Below, piece after piece: positions 25,025 through 37,709 of a stretch of 64,000 nt of DNA. The stretch is from Rhyzopertha dominica (Eukaryota; Arthropoda; Insecta; Coleoptera; Bostrichidae), in assembly GCA_025024175.1 (NCBI GenBank), contig QCXZ01000137.1, positions 1 to 64,000 on the forward strand, read 5' to 3'. How positions within the stretch are numbered: position 1 is the first letter of the stretch; every line of letters begins with the position of its first letter. Position numbers and translations under genes: made by a program. The notes below the pieces were generated by a model, which saw nothing but the letters and a program-made list of their open reading frames with translations, was not told where the DNA came from and ran no database searches.

Positions 25025-25495
25025 TTCTTCCTTCCTATGGATAAAATGGTTTTACTATTTATAATTCACCACAAAATTAAAAGAATAGATATATTAACGG
25101 CTAAACACTGCAAACACCCAGCCCTTTTAACAATAATGTCATCAACTATTCTTTTATGTACCATCCATTAATAGCCTAGCAGATCTTACCAAACCTCTTT
25201 GCAAAAAAAAGCATTAAATAATGTTGAAAAGGTTGACTTTAAGCAGCAAGAGTGCTTAATAAACTACTCCTCAATAAATTTCAACAAGGCTTTAAAAATA
25301 AGGTTAAGATTGTTATATTTTTTCTCCAAAGCAAATGACAAAGATGTTGGGAAACAATGCCACTGTAATAATTATAGTGTTCATAAGGTGGTAGACGTAG
25401 CTAATTAAAAATTTGCAGGCAGATGTGAATTGAACAAATAGGTCACATTTAAAAATATATATTTTTTATATATATACAAAAGATTCAGTTCCAAC

Positions 25496-26909
25496 TTACA
25501 AACGTTCGATTAAAATGGAAGACGCCCCTCCGCCACCGTTACATATAGAAGCGAGTCCTTTTTGTCCCGGTTTCAAGGCGTGTACTAAGTGTGCGACTAT
25601 TCTTGCTCCTGACATGCCCACGGGGTGTCCCAAACTCACAGCTCCTCCATGGACATTGACCTTGGCAGGATCCAAGTCCAGGAGCTTCTGGTTGGCCAAA
25701 ACGACCACACTGAATGCCTCATTTATTTCCCACAGACTGATGTCTTCTTTTTTCACTCCTGCCTTTGCTAAAAGCGGTGGAATGGCAACTGCTGGTGCAA
25801 GCGGAAAATCAATGGGATCGGTAGCTCCATCCTGGAAGGCAACTACTCTCGCCAGGGGCTTCGCCTTTAGTTTATCAGCGGTTTGCAATGTGGTAAGGAC
25901 CAAAGCGGCTGCGCCGTCGTTCAAGGTCGAGGCATTGCCGGCAGTGACTGTACCGTTTTCTNTTTGGAAAACCGTTGCTAATTTGCCTGCAAACAACAGT
26001 TTTTTTACAAATATTTTCGTAAATAATAAAGCACGATTTTGCCATTGCAGAAATCGAGTGTAATTTAAAAATTTTGGAAGTTGAATTTGATTTGATTAAT
26101 GGAATAACTAAAACCCACCAAATTTGTCGTAATTGACACGAGTATATTCCTCATCTCTGTCCACCACCTTGTCGGGGATTCCTCTTCTCTGTGGGACACT
26201 AACGGGCACCAGTTCCCCAACAAAAGCGTGATTAGCATAGGCAGCTTCGCTCCTCTTGTAGCTCGAGATGGCGTACTCGTCCTGCTGCTGCCTGGTAATC
26301 TGAAGTTTCTTTGCCGTATTCTCGGCACAGTTGCCCATGTGGAACCCATTGTAAACATCGGTCAGGGCGTCATAAGTGATTCCGTCGTTCAGTAGCACGC
26401 CGCCGTAAGGTGTGGAGCCCCTCTTTAAGTAATATGGGACGTTCGACATGGATTCCATGCCCCCAGCTACTACGACGGGTTGATCACCCGTCTGTAAACT
26501 TTGGGACGCCAGCATAATGGATTTCATGCCTGAGGCGCACACCTTATTGATCGTGGTGCATACAGTTGATTTGGGTAAACCGGCGAACAGTGTTGCCTGT
26601 CTTGCGGGGGCCTGTCCAGCTGCAGCCTGGCATACATGTCCCATAAACACCTCCCTGATTTCATCCTTTGAGATTCCCGCTCTTTCTACAGCCGCCTTGA
26701 TAGCCACGGCCCCTAATTGTGGTGCCGACAAAGGAGATAATGAACTCTGGAACGATCCTATTGGAGTCCTCACCGCCGATATGATCACCACATCATTTAA
26801 ATTCGATTTGATATTGAAGTGCCGGATTGGAACCTAAAATTGCACTGTGTGTTCGAAAATAATAGATGATCGAAATGAAGCCTACCTTGATAGATGTTTT
26901 CAGCAACAT
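25496..26909 (-). CDS. ACAT1: Acetyl-CoA acetyltransferase, mitochondrial thiolase II type, three coding exons
   Basis: Exons 26909-26886, 26833-26119 and 25986-25496 join in phase to 409 aa. The enzyme condenses two acetyl-CoA to acetoacetyl-CoA, or the reverse, in ketone body and isoleucine metabolism. The nucleophilic Cys is in [10 protein letters not shown] (about residue 107). The NEAFSV box, the GHPVGMSG His motif and the C-terminal CNGGGGASS Cys motif are all present, so the active site looks complete. The first exon encodes only eight residues (MLLKTSIK) and, with the next basic residues, could form a mitochondrial targeting peptide. An N at 25962 leaves one codon undefined. It lies 472 bases upstream of the glutaredoxin-like gene on the same strand. 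Confidence 0.95.
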
Positions 26910-28100
26910 ATTTAAAGAACAGGCAGAATAAGACAGACTCAACGATATAAAAGTTTTTAAAAAATACAGCTGTATGACCTTTGTATTCTAATATGTGGAC
27001 TCTGTACACAGAATTTCATTTATCTTTCACCTTATATGAGAATATTCATTTATAAAATCAGAATATTTATTATCCATTAAACAGACGAATGCTTATTGAG
27101 TCCATCGAGTTCATATCGGTATCAAAACATTCTTTTTTTTTATTCGTCAGCTGATTAATAGCTGATATTCGTTATGCGCACGGAAAACAGCCCACGTACG
27201 TAGTACAAGTTTAAAAAAGCGCGGCAGAGTAAATTCTACAGATAGCCAATAGATATATGATGCTAAACAGCTAAAAAAAATGGGCGTTGATTTATATTTT
27301 AGAATCTAGATTATTATACATCATTTAATCCTGATTCCCCGTACTGTTCCTTGTTTATACGTAACAAGAGTTTTAATAGCATCGTACTGTCACGTGCTTC
27401 TTTTATCTATTGTTAATTAAATTCCAGGAATTTACAGTGTTTATTGTATACCTACTTTTGATTATTTGAACTGACTGACCGTATATCACAATAGCTGTTA
27501 CCTATTATTGATGCATTACTAATTCGGAATATTTATGATTACTCACAAGATTTACATTTTGAATAAACATATAGTTGAGTAAGCCTGATGCCATAGAAAG
27601 AAAAATATTTAGGAACATAAGCCCTAAAAATAATATTTCTACCATGTTTAATTTAATTAGGTATATCGCGGAAAATTTGCAAATGAGTGACACTATCTGC
27701 TTAAAAATACATTTTCTTCCTCAGAATTATTATTAATAATTATTTTTACGTTACAGCAGTATAGTACTACATTGCTAATGTATACGACTATATATTTTAG
27801 GATATTATGTGTATAAACACATATAATGTCATATATGCATACGTTGTGACCAGAATTTAATTAACTGTGACACTATAAATTATGCTACAAATTATTGATG
27901 ATTATGGACCCAAAAATCATTGCGTACCGAACGGGATTTTTTTTTTAATATGTCCCAAAATATTTTTAATACCTATATATAGTTTGTTGTGACGAACACT
28001 GCTGAAAGAAGGCTGTTTACAAAAAAACTGAATTGGAATATATGTACCGTTAACAAACCTTTAGACCGATTTTAGGTTCTGTATTAACACACTTTAATAT
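26910..28100. other. Intergenic region upstream of the thiolase gene, no gene seen
   Basis: AT-rich sequence that should contain the thiolase promoter. Short open frames only, with no recognisable protein. Confidence 0.5.
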
Positions 28101-28318
28101 AAGTAAGAATTTAGGATGGCAATGCCATCTGTCAGCATTACACTGACATGATGACATGCATTTTAATGCTGTCAAATTGAAGTATGCAGTTGCATGCCAA
28201 TTTGTCAGGCTACAGGTCACTTCCTTTAGGAAGTAGTACCCGTTAAGGCAGCTAGGTGGCTTTGTCATCATGTCAGTGTAATGCTGACAGATGGCATTGC
28301 CATCCTAAATTCTTACTT
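28101..28318. mobile_element. Fold-back MITE, copy 1 (complete, 55-bp inverted arms)
   Basis: The left arm at 28101-28155 (starting AAGTAAGAATTTAGGATGG) is the reverse complement of the right arm at 28264-28318. The arms flank a core of about 110 bases. The core and right arm recur at 41265-41415 and 42996-43139. Directly to the right (28321-28400) lies part of a second repeat, also found next to or near the other copies. Flanks show ATAT on both sides, a possible short target duplication. Confidence 0.85.
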
Positions 28319-28400
28319 ATATCATACCATTGCTTTGGTATATAAGCAAAACCAGTTCTATGCCGTGCTGTCTACACTAGATCTAAACTGCACTGATGAG

Positions 28401-29899
28401 CTGTACTATAGTATATTTTACATAATATAGGTACCTACTTTTTTAGTATTGTTATAAATTAGAAACATATTTCTGACCACATAATGATTGAAAACAATTA
28501 CGGTCTTATAAATAATGTTATTTTTCATAATGTTTATTAAAGTAGTATAAAAAACATGATCAAAATATATATTCTAATAAAAATAATATAATATGTGCTG
28601 TATAAATAAAATACATCATTCATTAAGTGTTTTGGGTGCATACCTCCTGAAATGTAATTACTGTTATACTAGAGAGCTTCCGAATATATAGATTAAGAAT
28701 TATTAATTCTTGGCTCGCGCCTTTTAAGCAAACTAAGTAAGAATACGCCAACTGCCACTACCGGCAGATGGTCAAGTATCAGCATCACCTGGTGTTATGG
28801 CACCTGCCTTATTGTCCATCTGCTGTTCTACACAGTAATTCATTTACGTCGAAAATCGGCACGAATGAAAGAAAAACTTTGTATCAAGGCGGTCCAGTTC
28901 GAGTAATTCGAGTAATACCAGCCAAGGACAATCTTTGAAAAAAAAAGTTGTTACGATGTGTTCGTAACACACTGAACATTCAAGGTTTCTGCTAATTGCT
29001 TTTTTGGTAATGGTTTGTAAAGGACCTCGTCATTTTGAGCATTTTTTAACACTTTTTAACAAGCTTGGTTTAAACTACCTATCAAGAAGTGAAAAGTTTT
29101 TTGAAAAATTGTATATTCATCAGAATAGCTAATTAGAAAACGATAGCCGAAAAAAATTTAACGTAAATTCCTTAGATTGCAAGCTATACAATATAATAAG
29201 TACGAGAGGTCTCGTTCTAGGCCGCTTCACTTCATTGTTGCCAGATGTAAAGATCAAGATTTATGTGATTATAACCATTGGAAACCATCGAAACGAAAGC
29301 GTTTATTACAATTTATGTGATCCAGACACCTATATATACATAGATACTACATTGTACCTATAGCGTGAACACGTAAAAGTATACATATTGATGTACAGTA
29401 GGATGACTCACTAAATATGTATGATGTAACGCATAACTATATGTTTCACTCTACAAATGGCCCAAAAAAGTTAAGATAATTTTGAGGACCTTGGAGGACA
29501 GTCGATAGCGCTTCTCCGTCTAATCTATCTGCAAAAAAAGTTCTGTCCAATTACTATACTCAACATATTACCTGCATGCATATTATACATTCCATAATAT
29601 TAAAATTAAATAGTAAAAATATACATGTACATACCTTCTGTTTTCAAGGCATCACCCTGTATTAAATAAAGAGGACTATATATTTACCTATAATATGTTC
29701 AACTTCTTGTACGTTTTACGTCATTTTTACTGAATTTAAACAAGAATTTAATATAGGTAGGTAATAATTATATCAGAAATGATATTGCAAACAATCAAAT
29801 AAATGGTTTTATGTAGGACCATTAATAAGCTTTCCTTTTTTATTATGCGCCGGCTTTTCAACACGACCTCCTTTGTCGGAATAGTGCGTCACATCCCAA
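28401..29899. other. Intergenic AT-rich region, no gene seen
   Basis: Short open frames only and no recognisable product. It precedes the probable Diap1 promoter. Confidence 0.45.
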
Positions 29900-30094
29900 G
29901 AATGCGTTAGTTTGGCAACGACGCGCCCACTTCCAACGCAGCAAACGACCGCGCAACATCGCAGTACTGCTTTCGCCTCGTAGGCAGACGGTGCTCTGTG
30001 TAACTAGTCCGTATCGACGGTTTTAATTTATATATGCTCGTTTTAGTTTTATCATGTTTTGATTGTAAATAGTGTACAAAGGACAAGTTATCAG
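29900..30094 (+). other. Candidate non-coding first exon and promoter region of the Diap1-type gene
   Basis: CG content rises at about 29890-30010 and a strong splice donor (TTATCAG|GTGAGC) occurs at 30094/30095. The coding exon downstream opens with an acceptor (TTTACAG at 30502-30508), so an upstream exon is required. The 5' boundary is approximate. A minus-strand open frame across this region is considered a shadow. Confidence 0.4.
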
Positions 30095-30512
30095 GTGAGC
30101 ACCGACCAATGTGAACAGCCTCTGTTTTGGTGGACACGCGAAAAACGTTTTTACACCATATGTCACGATGGCGACCGAACAAGTCACAAAAACTGTAACT
30201 GCCTTATCATAGGCGGCCTATAATCTGTATAGCAGTCGTTACGTAGTGTGAAAATGCGAAATTTTCCGTGACACATCCCGCATCGTTGCTCGTCTGATCT
30301 GTTTCGTTCTCTTTCTTACGTTTTTTACGGTCGGCTCGGTCATTGATGTGATCTGTTTGGAATGTGGTAGGGTGGGTATGCCGTAGCGAGGGGCACGGGA
30401 AGGTACGGAATGTTGAAATCTTGAATGGTCTGGGCGGCGAGCAACGTTGTCGGTTCTCTGTCGACCGGATGTGGGTGACGTTCTCACGGTTAATTTTTTT
30501 GTTTACAGCAGC

Positions 30513-31927
30513 ATGACGACGGTTTCCGCAGTGTCGATTCCAAGAAATGGTGATATCGTGAAGTCCACGGAGTATAATAATAGCGAGGATTTTACTGAAA
30601 CTGACGGCAGGGACTTTAAGAAGGAGAGCGAGAGACTGGCCAGTTTCACTGGGTGGTCCTGCAGTTACGTCACGCCCGCCAGTTTGGCCAAAGCCGGATT
30701 TTATTATACAAAAAAGGACGATTTGGTCAAGTGCGCCTACTGCGGAATCGAAATTGGCAAATGGGAACCTGGAGATGATGCCCTTAGGGATCACAAGAAA
30801 TGGTCGCCGGATTGCCCCTATGTGAAAAATATGAGCACGCCTATGTAGGTTGATATTTTTCGTTTTATTTTATAGTATTGATAGCTTGGATGTGTATTTG
30901 TAAATTATAGCGAATAATTTACTATTCGGACACTGGAAACTTTTGTAAATCTGTTGTGCCATTTTATCAGCATCTATGCAGGCTTGATATGACACTTCTA
31001 CACATTCACACATGACAAGTGGTTAAATGCAGTTGTGTATTCATTGTCATTATTACTAAGGTTTTATGTTTACATGGATTTATTAACAAACTATTAACAA
31101 ATGATTCTTTTTCACCCGATATTTTTCTTTACCCACCTAGTAAATTAATATAGACATCCAATAATAAGATAAATATAATAAATCATGTCTCAACATTCAT
31201 TGTAGATAACAAACTGGTGGTTTATGGTTTTTTTTTGTTTAATTATTCTAGTGGTCCCGAGGATCCTACAGGACAAGACACTTGTGGTCGTTATGGGATC
31301 GAAATTCGGCCTAATTCCCTGCCGGAAAATGAGCCGTGCACGAGCAGCGTTTACCTGAAAAAACTGGGCATTCCAATAAACCGAGGACCCAGCTATCCAA
31401 ACTATGCAGTGTTTGAGAATCGCCTCCTCACCTTCAGCGAATGGCCGACTTCGATGAAACAGAAGCCGAGAGACCTGGCAGACGCGGGTTTCTTCTATAC
31501 GGGAAAAGGTGATCAGACCATTTGCTTTCACTGCGGCGGCGGTCTCAAGAACTGGGAGGAGAACGACGATCCTTGGGAGCAGCACGCCTTGTGGTTCTCC
31601 AAGTGCAACTACCTGTTACTGAAGAAGTCCCCGGAGTTCGTAAAGACTGTGTTTAGCAAAAAGACCGAGCAGACGAAAGACGAAGTTGCGGAGGCGAAGA
31701 AAGAGCTCCCGAAATCGGTAGATGTTCCCGTGAAGCAAGACGAAACCAAAGAGAGCGACAGCAGTAATTCCAGCACGTTGTGCAAAATTTGTTTCACGAA
31801 GGAGGTGGGAGTGGTTTTTTTACCGTGTGGACATGTGGTGGCGTGCGTGGATTGCGCGCCAGCACTCAGCAATTGTGCCGTCTGTCGCAAGCCCTTAGAG
31901 GCCACTTTCAGAGCGTTCCTATCTTGA
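30513..31927 (+). CDS. Diap1: Inhibitor of apoptosis with two BIRs and a RING (Diap1-type), two coding exons
   Basis: Exons 30513-30844 and 31252-31927 join in phase to 335 aa. The ATG at 30513 was chosen because it lies four bases inside the exon that starts after the TTTACAG acceptor; an in-frame ATG further upstream is in the presumed intron. BIR1 covers about residues 39-105 (CAYC ... H ... C), BIR2 about 168-233 (CFHC ... H ... C) and a C3HC4 RING about 288-322 (CKIC, CGH, CAVC). A linker with CGRYGIEIRPNS, typical of insect IAP1, joins the BIRs. The family binds and ubiquitinates caspases in the cytosol and is itself removed by Reaper/Hid-type antagonists. The acidic/basic linker before the RING is not conserved. 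Confidence 0.93.
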
Positions 31928-32242
31928 ATATGTATATATTTTTTTTATTATTTTTCCAGAAGAATTCATACTTTTTTTTATTCTTTCTAGTCAAGTTTCT
32001 GAAGTAGTTGCGGATAGGTGTAAGTTTTGTGAGTACAAAGAGAATCTCTTTTGTTTTAATGTTATACGCTTTATAGGTTTTAGACTCGGTTATGTACCAC
32101 TTGTACGCTTATTCGCCACAGTACTAGAGGATAAAAACACCAAACCTAAAAAATATAAGTATTTAAACTGTAGTTTATTAGGTTCTTCTTTTAATTTGCT
32201 TTTTGTTATTAAAACTGTAACAGTAATATTTCTTTCTTTTGT

Positions 32243-32248
32243 AATAAA
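32243..32248 (+). terminator. Polyadenylation signal of the Diap1-type gene
   Basis: AATAAA within GTAATAAATATT, about 320 bases after the stop codon. It is the first canonical signal in the 3' flank. Confidence 0.5.
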
Positions 32249-34430
32249 TATTTAGAAACGAACCAGGAGTTTGTTTGCTTTCTCTCCATCAGGTCCAACA
32301 AAAATTCTAGACTTTGGTATATTTGCAAAATTATTAATCTGTCTTTTATAGGCAAAATTTAATATTGAATTTGAAAGCAGAAAAACATGTTTTTCAGTCA
32401 GTAGTTATGTTAACATGACTAAGTCGAGGAGGAATGTACTTAAGTTGATGGTTTTCTCCTTTCGTTTGCACTAGCCTTAAATTTAATAGATGTAGAGTAC
32501 CATAGCGATTACCATTTTCGTTTTGTTTGTCCTGGTGGGAGTTTGGAGTTTTGTCCAATGCAAATAGCCTTGTAGACAGATAAATGTCTTTGTCATGATT
32601 GCCAGACTAATAAAAAAGCTGACGATGGGCATTCCCACTAGCATCGAAAACTAAGAAGAGGACATCAATTTTTGTCTCCTTTTCCTACCTGTGTAGAAAA
32701 CCTTTCATTTCGAGTACAGCACAAACCTCTAAATGAAACAACCTACATACATGTCATGTTTTGACGGGATTTTCATATAAACATGTAAAGTTAGCAGTAC
32801 GCCTGTTGATTACACACACTAAATAACTTACAGTAGGTACCACAAATCCATAACCCCGGTGAGATAATATGTTTTTGCCCCAAAACGCCATATTAAATCA
32901 AACAATTTTAGTGTTGTTCGAGGTAATTGGTAAGTTGTTTTGTTTATTGGTCTATGGTAGGAATAAATTACTTTATTCCCACCACAAATCAGCCTGATAT
33001 CTGACAGTTGCAAGGAGGATGAATACGTCAGGTTTGGATTTCCCTCCTATACAAACATTTAAATTTCCCGCCACCATTTTTCCCCAGAATGGCGGTCTAT
33101 TGGCGCTATGTTATAGACAAATAAAGATAAACCTCACAAGTGAGGTATATTTGTCTATTATAGGTATATAGTTTATCCATGATGAGTAATAAGGGTGTAG
33201 CACAAGGATCATGTCATGTGTTGCCACAAATTATCACATTTATTCCCTCTTTCATGTATTTCTGCACATAGTTTCTAGCTAAAGCGAATACGTAATAATC
33301 TCAAGCCTAAAGAGAGCCTATTTGGTGATTGCTGCTGATAATTTTACAGTTTTCAGTATTGTGTAATAAAGATGAGAACTTTTAAAATATCTTCTCTTTG
33401 GTAATACATAGATGAATTCTTAATCTTAATTCATCTCTATGACAATTGTAAGGTGTATTTCTTAACATTTACCACTGGAGTTTGAGAAGCCATAATACCT
33501 TGTACACATACTTAAGGTTCACCTATTTCTATAGTAGTTTGCAGCTTGCGTGCTGATAGCGGGTAAAGAAAACGAACATAAAAAATAATCAAGCTTACAT
33601 CATGCTAAAACAGGATTAAAATGTTATTNTTATACCTAGGTGCTTCGTAATTAGAGTGTTATTGAGCAATTACAGCTTCACATAGCGGATTGTACATGAT
33701 AAAACTTATCTATATATAAAAGGTTATTGTGTGTCAGTGCTCTATTGCTCCTACTTTATATTTTATATATATTATTTTATTAGTTTTATGAGTATACTTA
33801 CCAATAAAGAAAACTGTATTGCAATGAATTATATGTTTTACTCGTTTGTTTTGATGACTGTTTAAATTGAAGAAAATAACTTTTACTTGTTTCTAATAAG
33901 CAGGGCAAGACCTATTAATCTCCTTAGTGTGCATTTGATCTATCACAAGTATTCGCGGCGAGTTTATAAAAGCATTTTTTTTGCAAAATTTAATCAAAAA
34001 AATTTTCTACGGCCAAAGAAATGATAACTTGCTATTTGTTTAAAAAAGACAAACTCTTTAATGAGCTTCAAATATGTTTTGAGTATGTTTCGCAAAAATG
34101 AGAGCAGAACTTTAGCCGCGTACGTCCGACAAAAACATTTGACTACTATACATGGCCGGAATGTACTTGAACCGTGACGTGCCATGCAAAAGAAACTCGA
34201 AAGAGGAAATGACAATTCCAGTTAATACATCGGTCGCTTATATGTAGTACTCTCAAAGTGGTCCCTCACAACTTCAACAGTTGACCAACACGGCATGTCC
34301 AGATAAAAAGGTCTCTTATGTTTCATTACGCGTTATTATGATAGAGGAAGAGGTGGACGGTTTCAACAGTCGAAAAAACAATCACGACCGAGTCGTCGAC
34401 GGTAAAACGCTGTGAGGCGATCGACGAATT
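32249..34430. other. Intergenic region between Diap1-type and PI-PLC X genes
   Basis: AT-rich, with no gene recognised. It contains a near-perfect palindrome at 33113-33158 and one N near 33628. The final few hundred bases should hold the promoter of the PI-PLC X-domain gene. Confidence 0.5.
33113..33158. repeat. Short palindrome (hairpin)
   Basis: ATAGACAAATA ... TATTTGTCTAT form the outer arms and ACCTCA ... TGAGGT the inner arms around CAAG. This could be a small hairpin or the fused ends of a lost MITE. Confidence 0.6.
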
Positions 34431-37137
34431 ATGGCGCCCATCTTATTTGGAGTTGTACTGATTTTGTGTAGTACTGCCACATTCGCTCTAAGTGCAGGTA
34501 AACTTTAACTCTGTTATTTGTTTTATCCTCACGGCGACAGGCAAACGTGGTTATTAAAGCAACACGCACTACAAACTGATAATACCACTTGTAGGAGTCT
34601 ACTGTGATTTATATAGTTATAATCCTACCACATTATTAGTGATTTTTTTTATTTTATAAAACAGTGCCGAAACTAAAAATTCTATGTAAATAATAATAAT
34701 TAATATTGTATAAGGAACCTCTTTTATTCACAAGTACATGTAAAATCAGCTTTGCAAGAATAAATTATCTAACAGACTAAACACTGATACCTATTTGACG
34801 ACTTATTCGACTAAAATTAGCACTGAATATAAGTTATCTCATAAAAACTAATTAATACGAACACTAATAATTTATTCTTGTTCCCAATAGCTATAACTAT
34901 TAAAACACTTTCAAGTTGTGTATATAATTAAAAAAAAACTTTGTGTAGGTACCTATTCAAAATTGTTAAATATAGATAACTATATAAACGTTCATTTTTA
35001 TTAAGCACCATCTGCATATTATAAATTTTGTGAAATAAATGTATTACTGCATTATTTAGTACCTATATATGTAGTATTAAAGTGAGGAAATCTAGATGGC
35101 AGTTTTTTTTTAGAGCTGCCTCCAAGAAAATGTGGTAGAGTGCACCTCACAGTATCATCATCTCATGACACATATTTGGAAATGAACTGGATAACCGAGT
35201 GCGATCATCCATTAGACGTTGCCCCAGATATCATAGCTCTGTATGAGAAAGACCCTAGAGAAAGAAATGTATGTTATCCTTTTTTGTACAGCTTAGGATT
35301 TTTCAATAACATTTTGATCTAGGAAAGGGTCTACCCCAAAATTCAAATATATGCGCCGAGCTATCCCAGTGGCTACTATAGAACGAAAATAAAATTTGGC
35401 CATGCCTGGTTGCCCGGCAATTGGGAATACCACGAGAACTTAACTCATACCGATCCCGGCTTCCACTGCTTTCCTTATTGGATAAGTTCAATAAAAGGAG
35501 AGGACATCATCGATTCAAAATGTTTGGATATAAAGCCTACGTGGATGAACGATAATAGGTATACAACAAAGGTATTTTGAAAAAAGCAATCATCATCAAC
35601 AGTTATTTTTTAAATTGGAAGTACCTGTTAATAAAATGCCTTTTCTTTAATACTGACATTGATTTTATAAATATTGTTTTGTGTAGGGCTTTGAGAAACG
35701 TTTAGTTCTAACGCTGCTAATTCAGTTTAGTACTATTCAAACTATACTTGTAGTGTTGACCAACAGAGGGCAGTAAGCATTCTCATATTCTAAAGTCTCT
35801 TATTTTTATTCTAGTGCGCTTATTCTAAAGTCCCTAGTCGGTAGGGATTTTATGTTCTTCATAACAGATATACTATCTTATCACATATGCCCTATTCTCT
35901 TAACTGCTAGTGAGGACTAATCATTCTTTTCATTTCGAAAAGGGATGTTCTAGGACCACAACGAATAGAATCAGTTTTCATACCGGGCACACACAATTCA
36001 GGGGCCTATTCACAGTCAAGAGTACCAAATCTACTTAAAAAATACGTCTTGAACCAAGACAGGGACGTCTGGACACAACTTGTCTTTGGGATCCGATACT
36101 TAGACCTTCGTGTTGCTTATTATGAAGATGAGGGGTATACAGCTGCTGCTGCAAAAAAGATCATTGCACAAACACTCTGTCTTTTCAGATTTTTCATCAA
36201 TCACGATCTGGTACAGATTGTTAAACTTTCTACCGTGTTGAAACAGATAAGGAAGTTTGCGGAGCTGGCACCGATGGAGATCATCATTGTAGATTTTCAT
36301 CGATTTCCATATCCAAGTGAGTTTACACCGAGTATACATCATAAGCTTGTAGGGACAATTTATGGCGAACTGGGACATCTGGTGCTATCCCCGAACGGAC
36401 TGCAGGCAAAAGGACCCACTTTCAAGGAGATATGGCTTCAAAATAAATCTGTGATAGTTTGTTATGCTACCAGGGAAGTAACCAGAGGTATATAGTGTTT
36501 TATAAGTAAATTAAACATATTAAAGTGGCAGGTCTTATTGGTGGTATGGTTTTCTCAAAATTACAAGACAGCATGACAGTAACCTAATCCTGCTAACTTA
36601 TTAGAATATTTAAAAGTTAACACAGGGGAGGAAGACCTGCGATAGTTACAATATGTTGATTTTTACACTAGTAAAGGTGAAACAATATTAATGCCACCCA
36701 GTTTTTTTAAGTTGGCCATGTATGCAAATTTTTTTAGATTATCTGTTCTTTGGCAAGTATTTTTAACAGATGTTTGAACTGGATGGTGCATCTTTTGCTA
36801 ATGTTTTCCAGACTATCCGTTTCTGTGGAATCCAATTCAACAATTCTGGGGCAACACTAGAAGTGTGGATGCCCTAAAAGGATTTTTGTACGGCAAAATC
36901 CAAGAACACCCGACAGTGCTCAACCCCATGTGGGCACTGATGGCAGAGCTAACACCCCAACCACTAGATGTGCTATTTGGGGTCAACAATCTGAGAAAAT
37001 TGGCGGACGATGTTAACAGAAAAGTTACCATGTGGTTTCGAGATGAATGGTCAAGGCGGGTCAACATAGTAGCGACAGACTTTTTTCTAGGCAATGACTT
37101 GATCAATGTGGCTATCGAAGCAAACAGAAACAGATGA
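34431..37137 (+). CDS. Secreted PI-PLC X-domain-containing protein, five coding exons
   Basis: Exons 34431-34497, 35114-35268, 35323-35558, 35943-36487 and 36812-37137 join in phase to 442 aa. The first exon encodes a hydrophobic signal peptide (start MAPILFGVVLILCS, likely cleaved after about residue 20-22). The X-domain catalytic His is in GTHNSGAY (about residue 170). A VDFHRFPY motif follows, as in insect and vertebrate PLCXD proteins, and the fold runs to about residue 330. The Y, C2 and PH domains of classical PLC are absent. Whether it cleaves phosphoinositides or another lipid cannot be told. The signal peptide suggests extracellular or luminal action. The next gene, RELCH, starts 570 bases downstream on the same strand. 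Confidence 0.88.
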
Positions 37138-37231
37138 AATTTTTTTGAAAAGTTATTTTTTTTATTAGAGCAGGTTTTCGATTGTTGAATACTTATTACT
37201 TGTTTGTATGTAAAAACACTTACTTATCAGT

Positions 37232-37237
37232 AATAAA
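37232..37237 (+). terminator. Polyadenylation signal of the PI-PLC X gene
   Basis: AATAAA in GTAATAAATATT, about 95 bases after the stop codon. Confidence 0.55.
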
Positions 37238-37709
37238 TATTTTGTTACAAATGTACGTTTAAATATTTTGCTACTTTTTTTTGCTCAAATATTGTACATC
37301 TAAAGCGAGTTATATCCTCAAAGATTTAAGTTTGTTTTAGTTTAAGGAAGTTTCAAAATATTTAAGGAAAAATAAAATACAGGGTACTAACTATGCTTAA
37401 ACATAGAACGTTAAAAGCAAGTAGGAATAAATATGTTCTTACTGTTTCTTATACGTTGGTAATAAAAAAAATTGGATATAATTCTGGGGAGTGACGGCAA
37501 CAATGTCTAGGGATTTTCACATTTAGAAAAACTTTATGTCAATGTCACAATGTCTGATGTGAAGTTTGACACTGCTGACACTAGAGTGTCTGTAAAAACT
37601 GGATAAGAAAAACCAATGTTCAAGTTCAAGTGTTTACTGTTTACAACAAACGTGTGTTTAAAATTAATATAAGTTATTGTCTAATTCAAAATTTACATGA
37701 CTGATCAAG

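Noticed and set aside
25199..25408. Plus-strand open frame between the glutaredoxin-like and thiolase genes
   Set aside because: Low-complexity AT-rich sequence, with no similarity and no supporting signals.
29907..30487. Minus-strand open frames opposite the Diap1 5' region
   Set aside because: No similarity, and they overlap the CG-rich promoter/5' UTR region of the plus-strand gene; treated as shadows.
30447..30512. Upstream in-frame ATG for the Diap1-type protein
   Set aside because: It lies before the TTTACAG acceptor at 30502-30508, so it is most likely intronic; the encoded residues do not resemble an IAP N-terminus.
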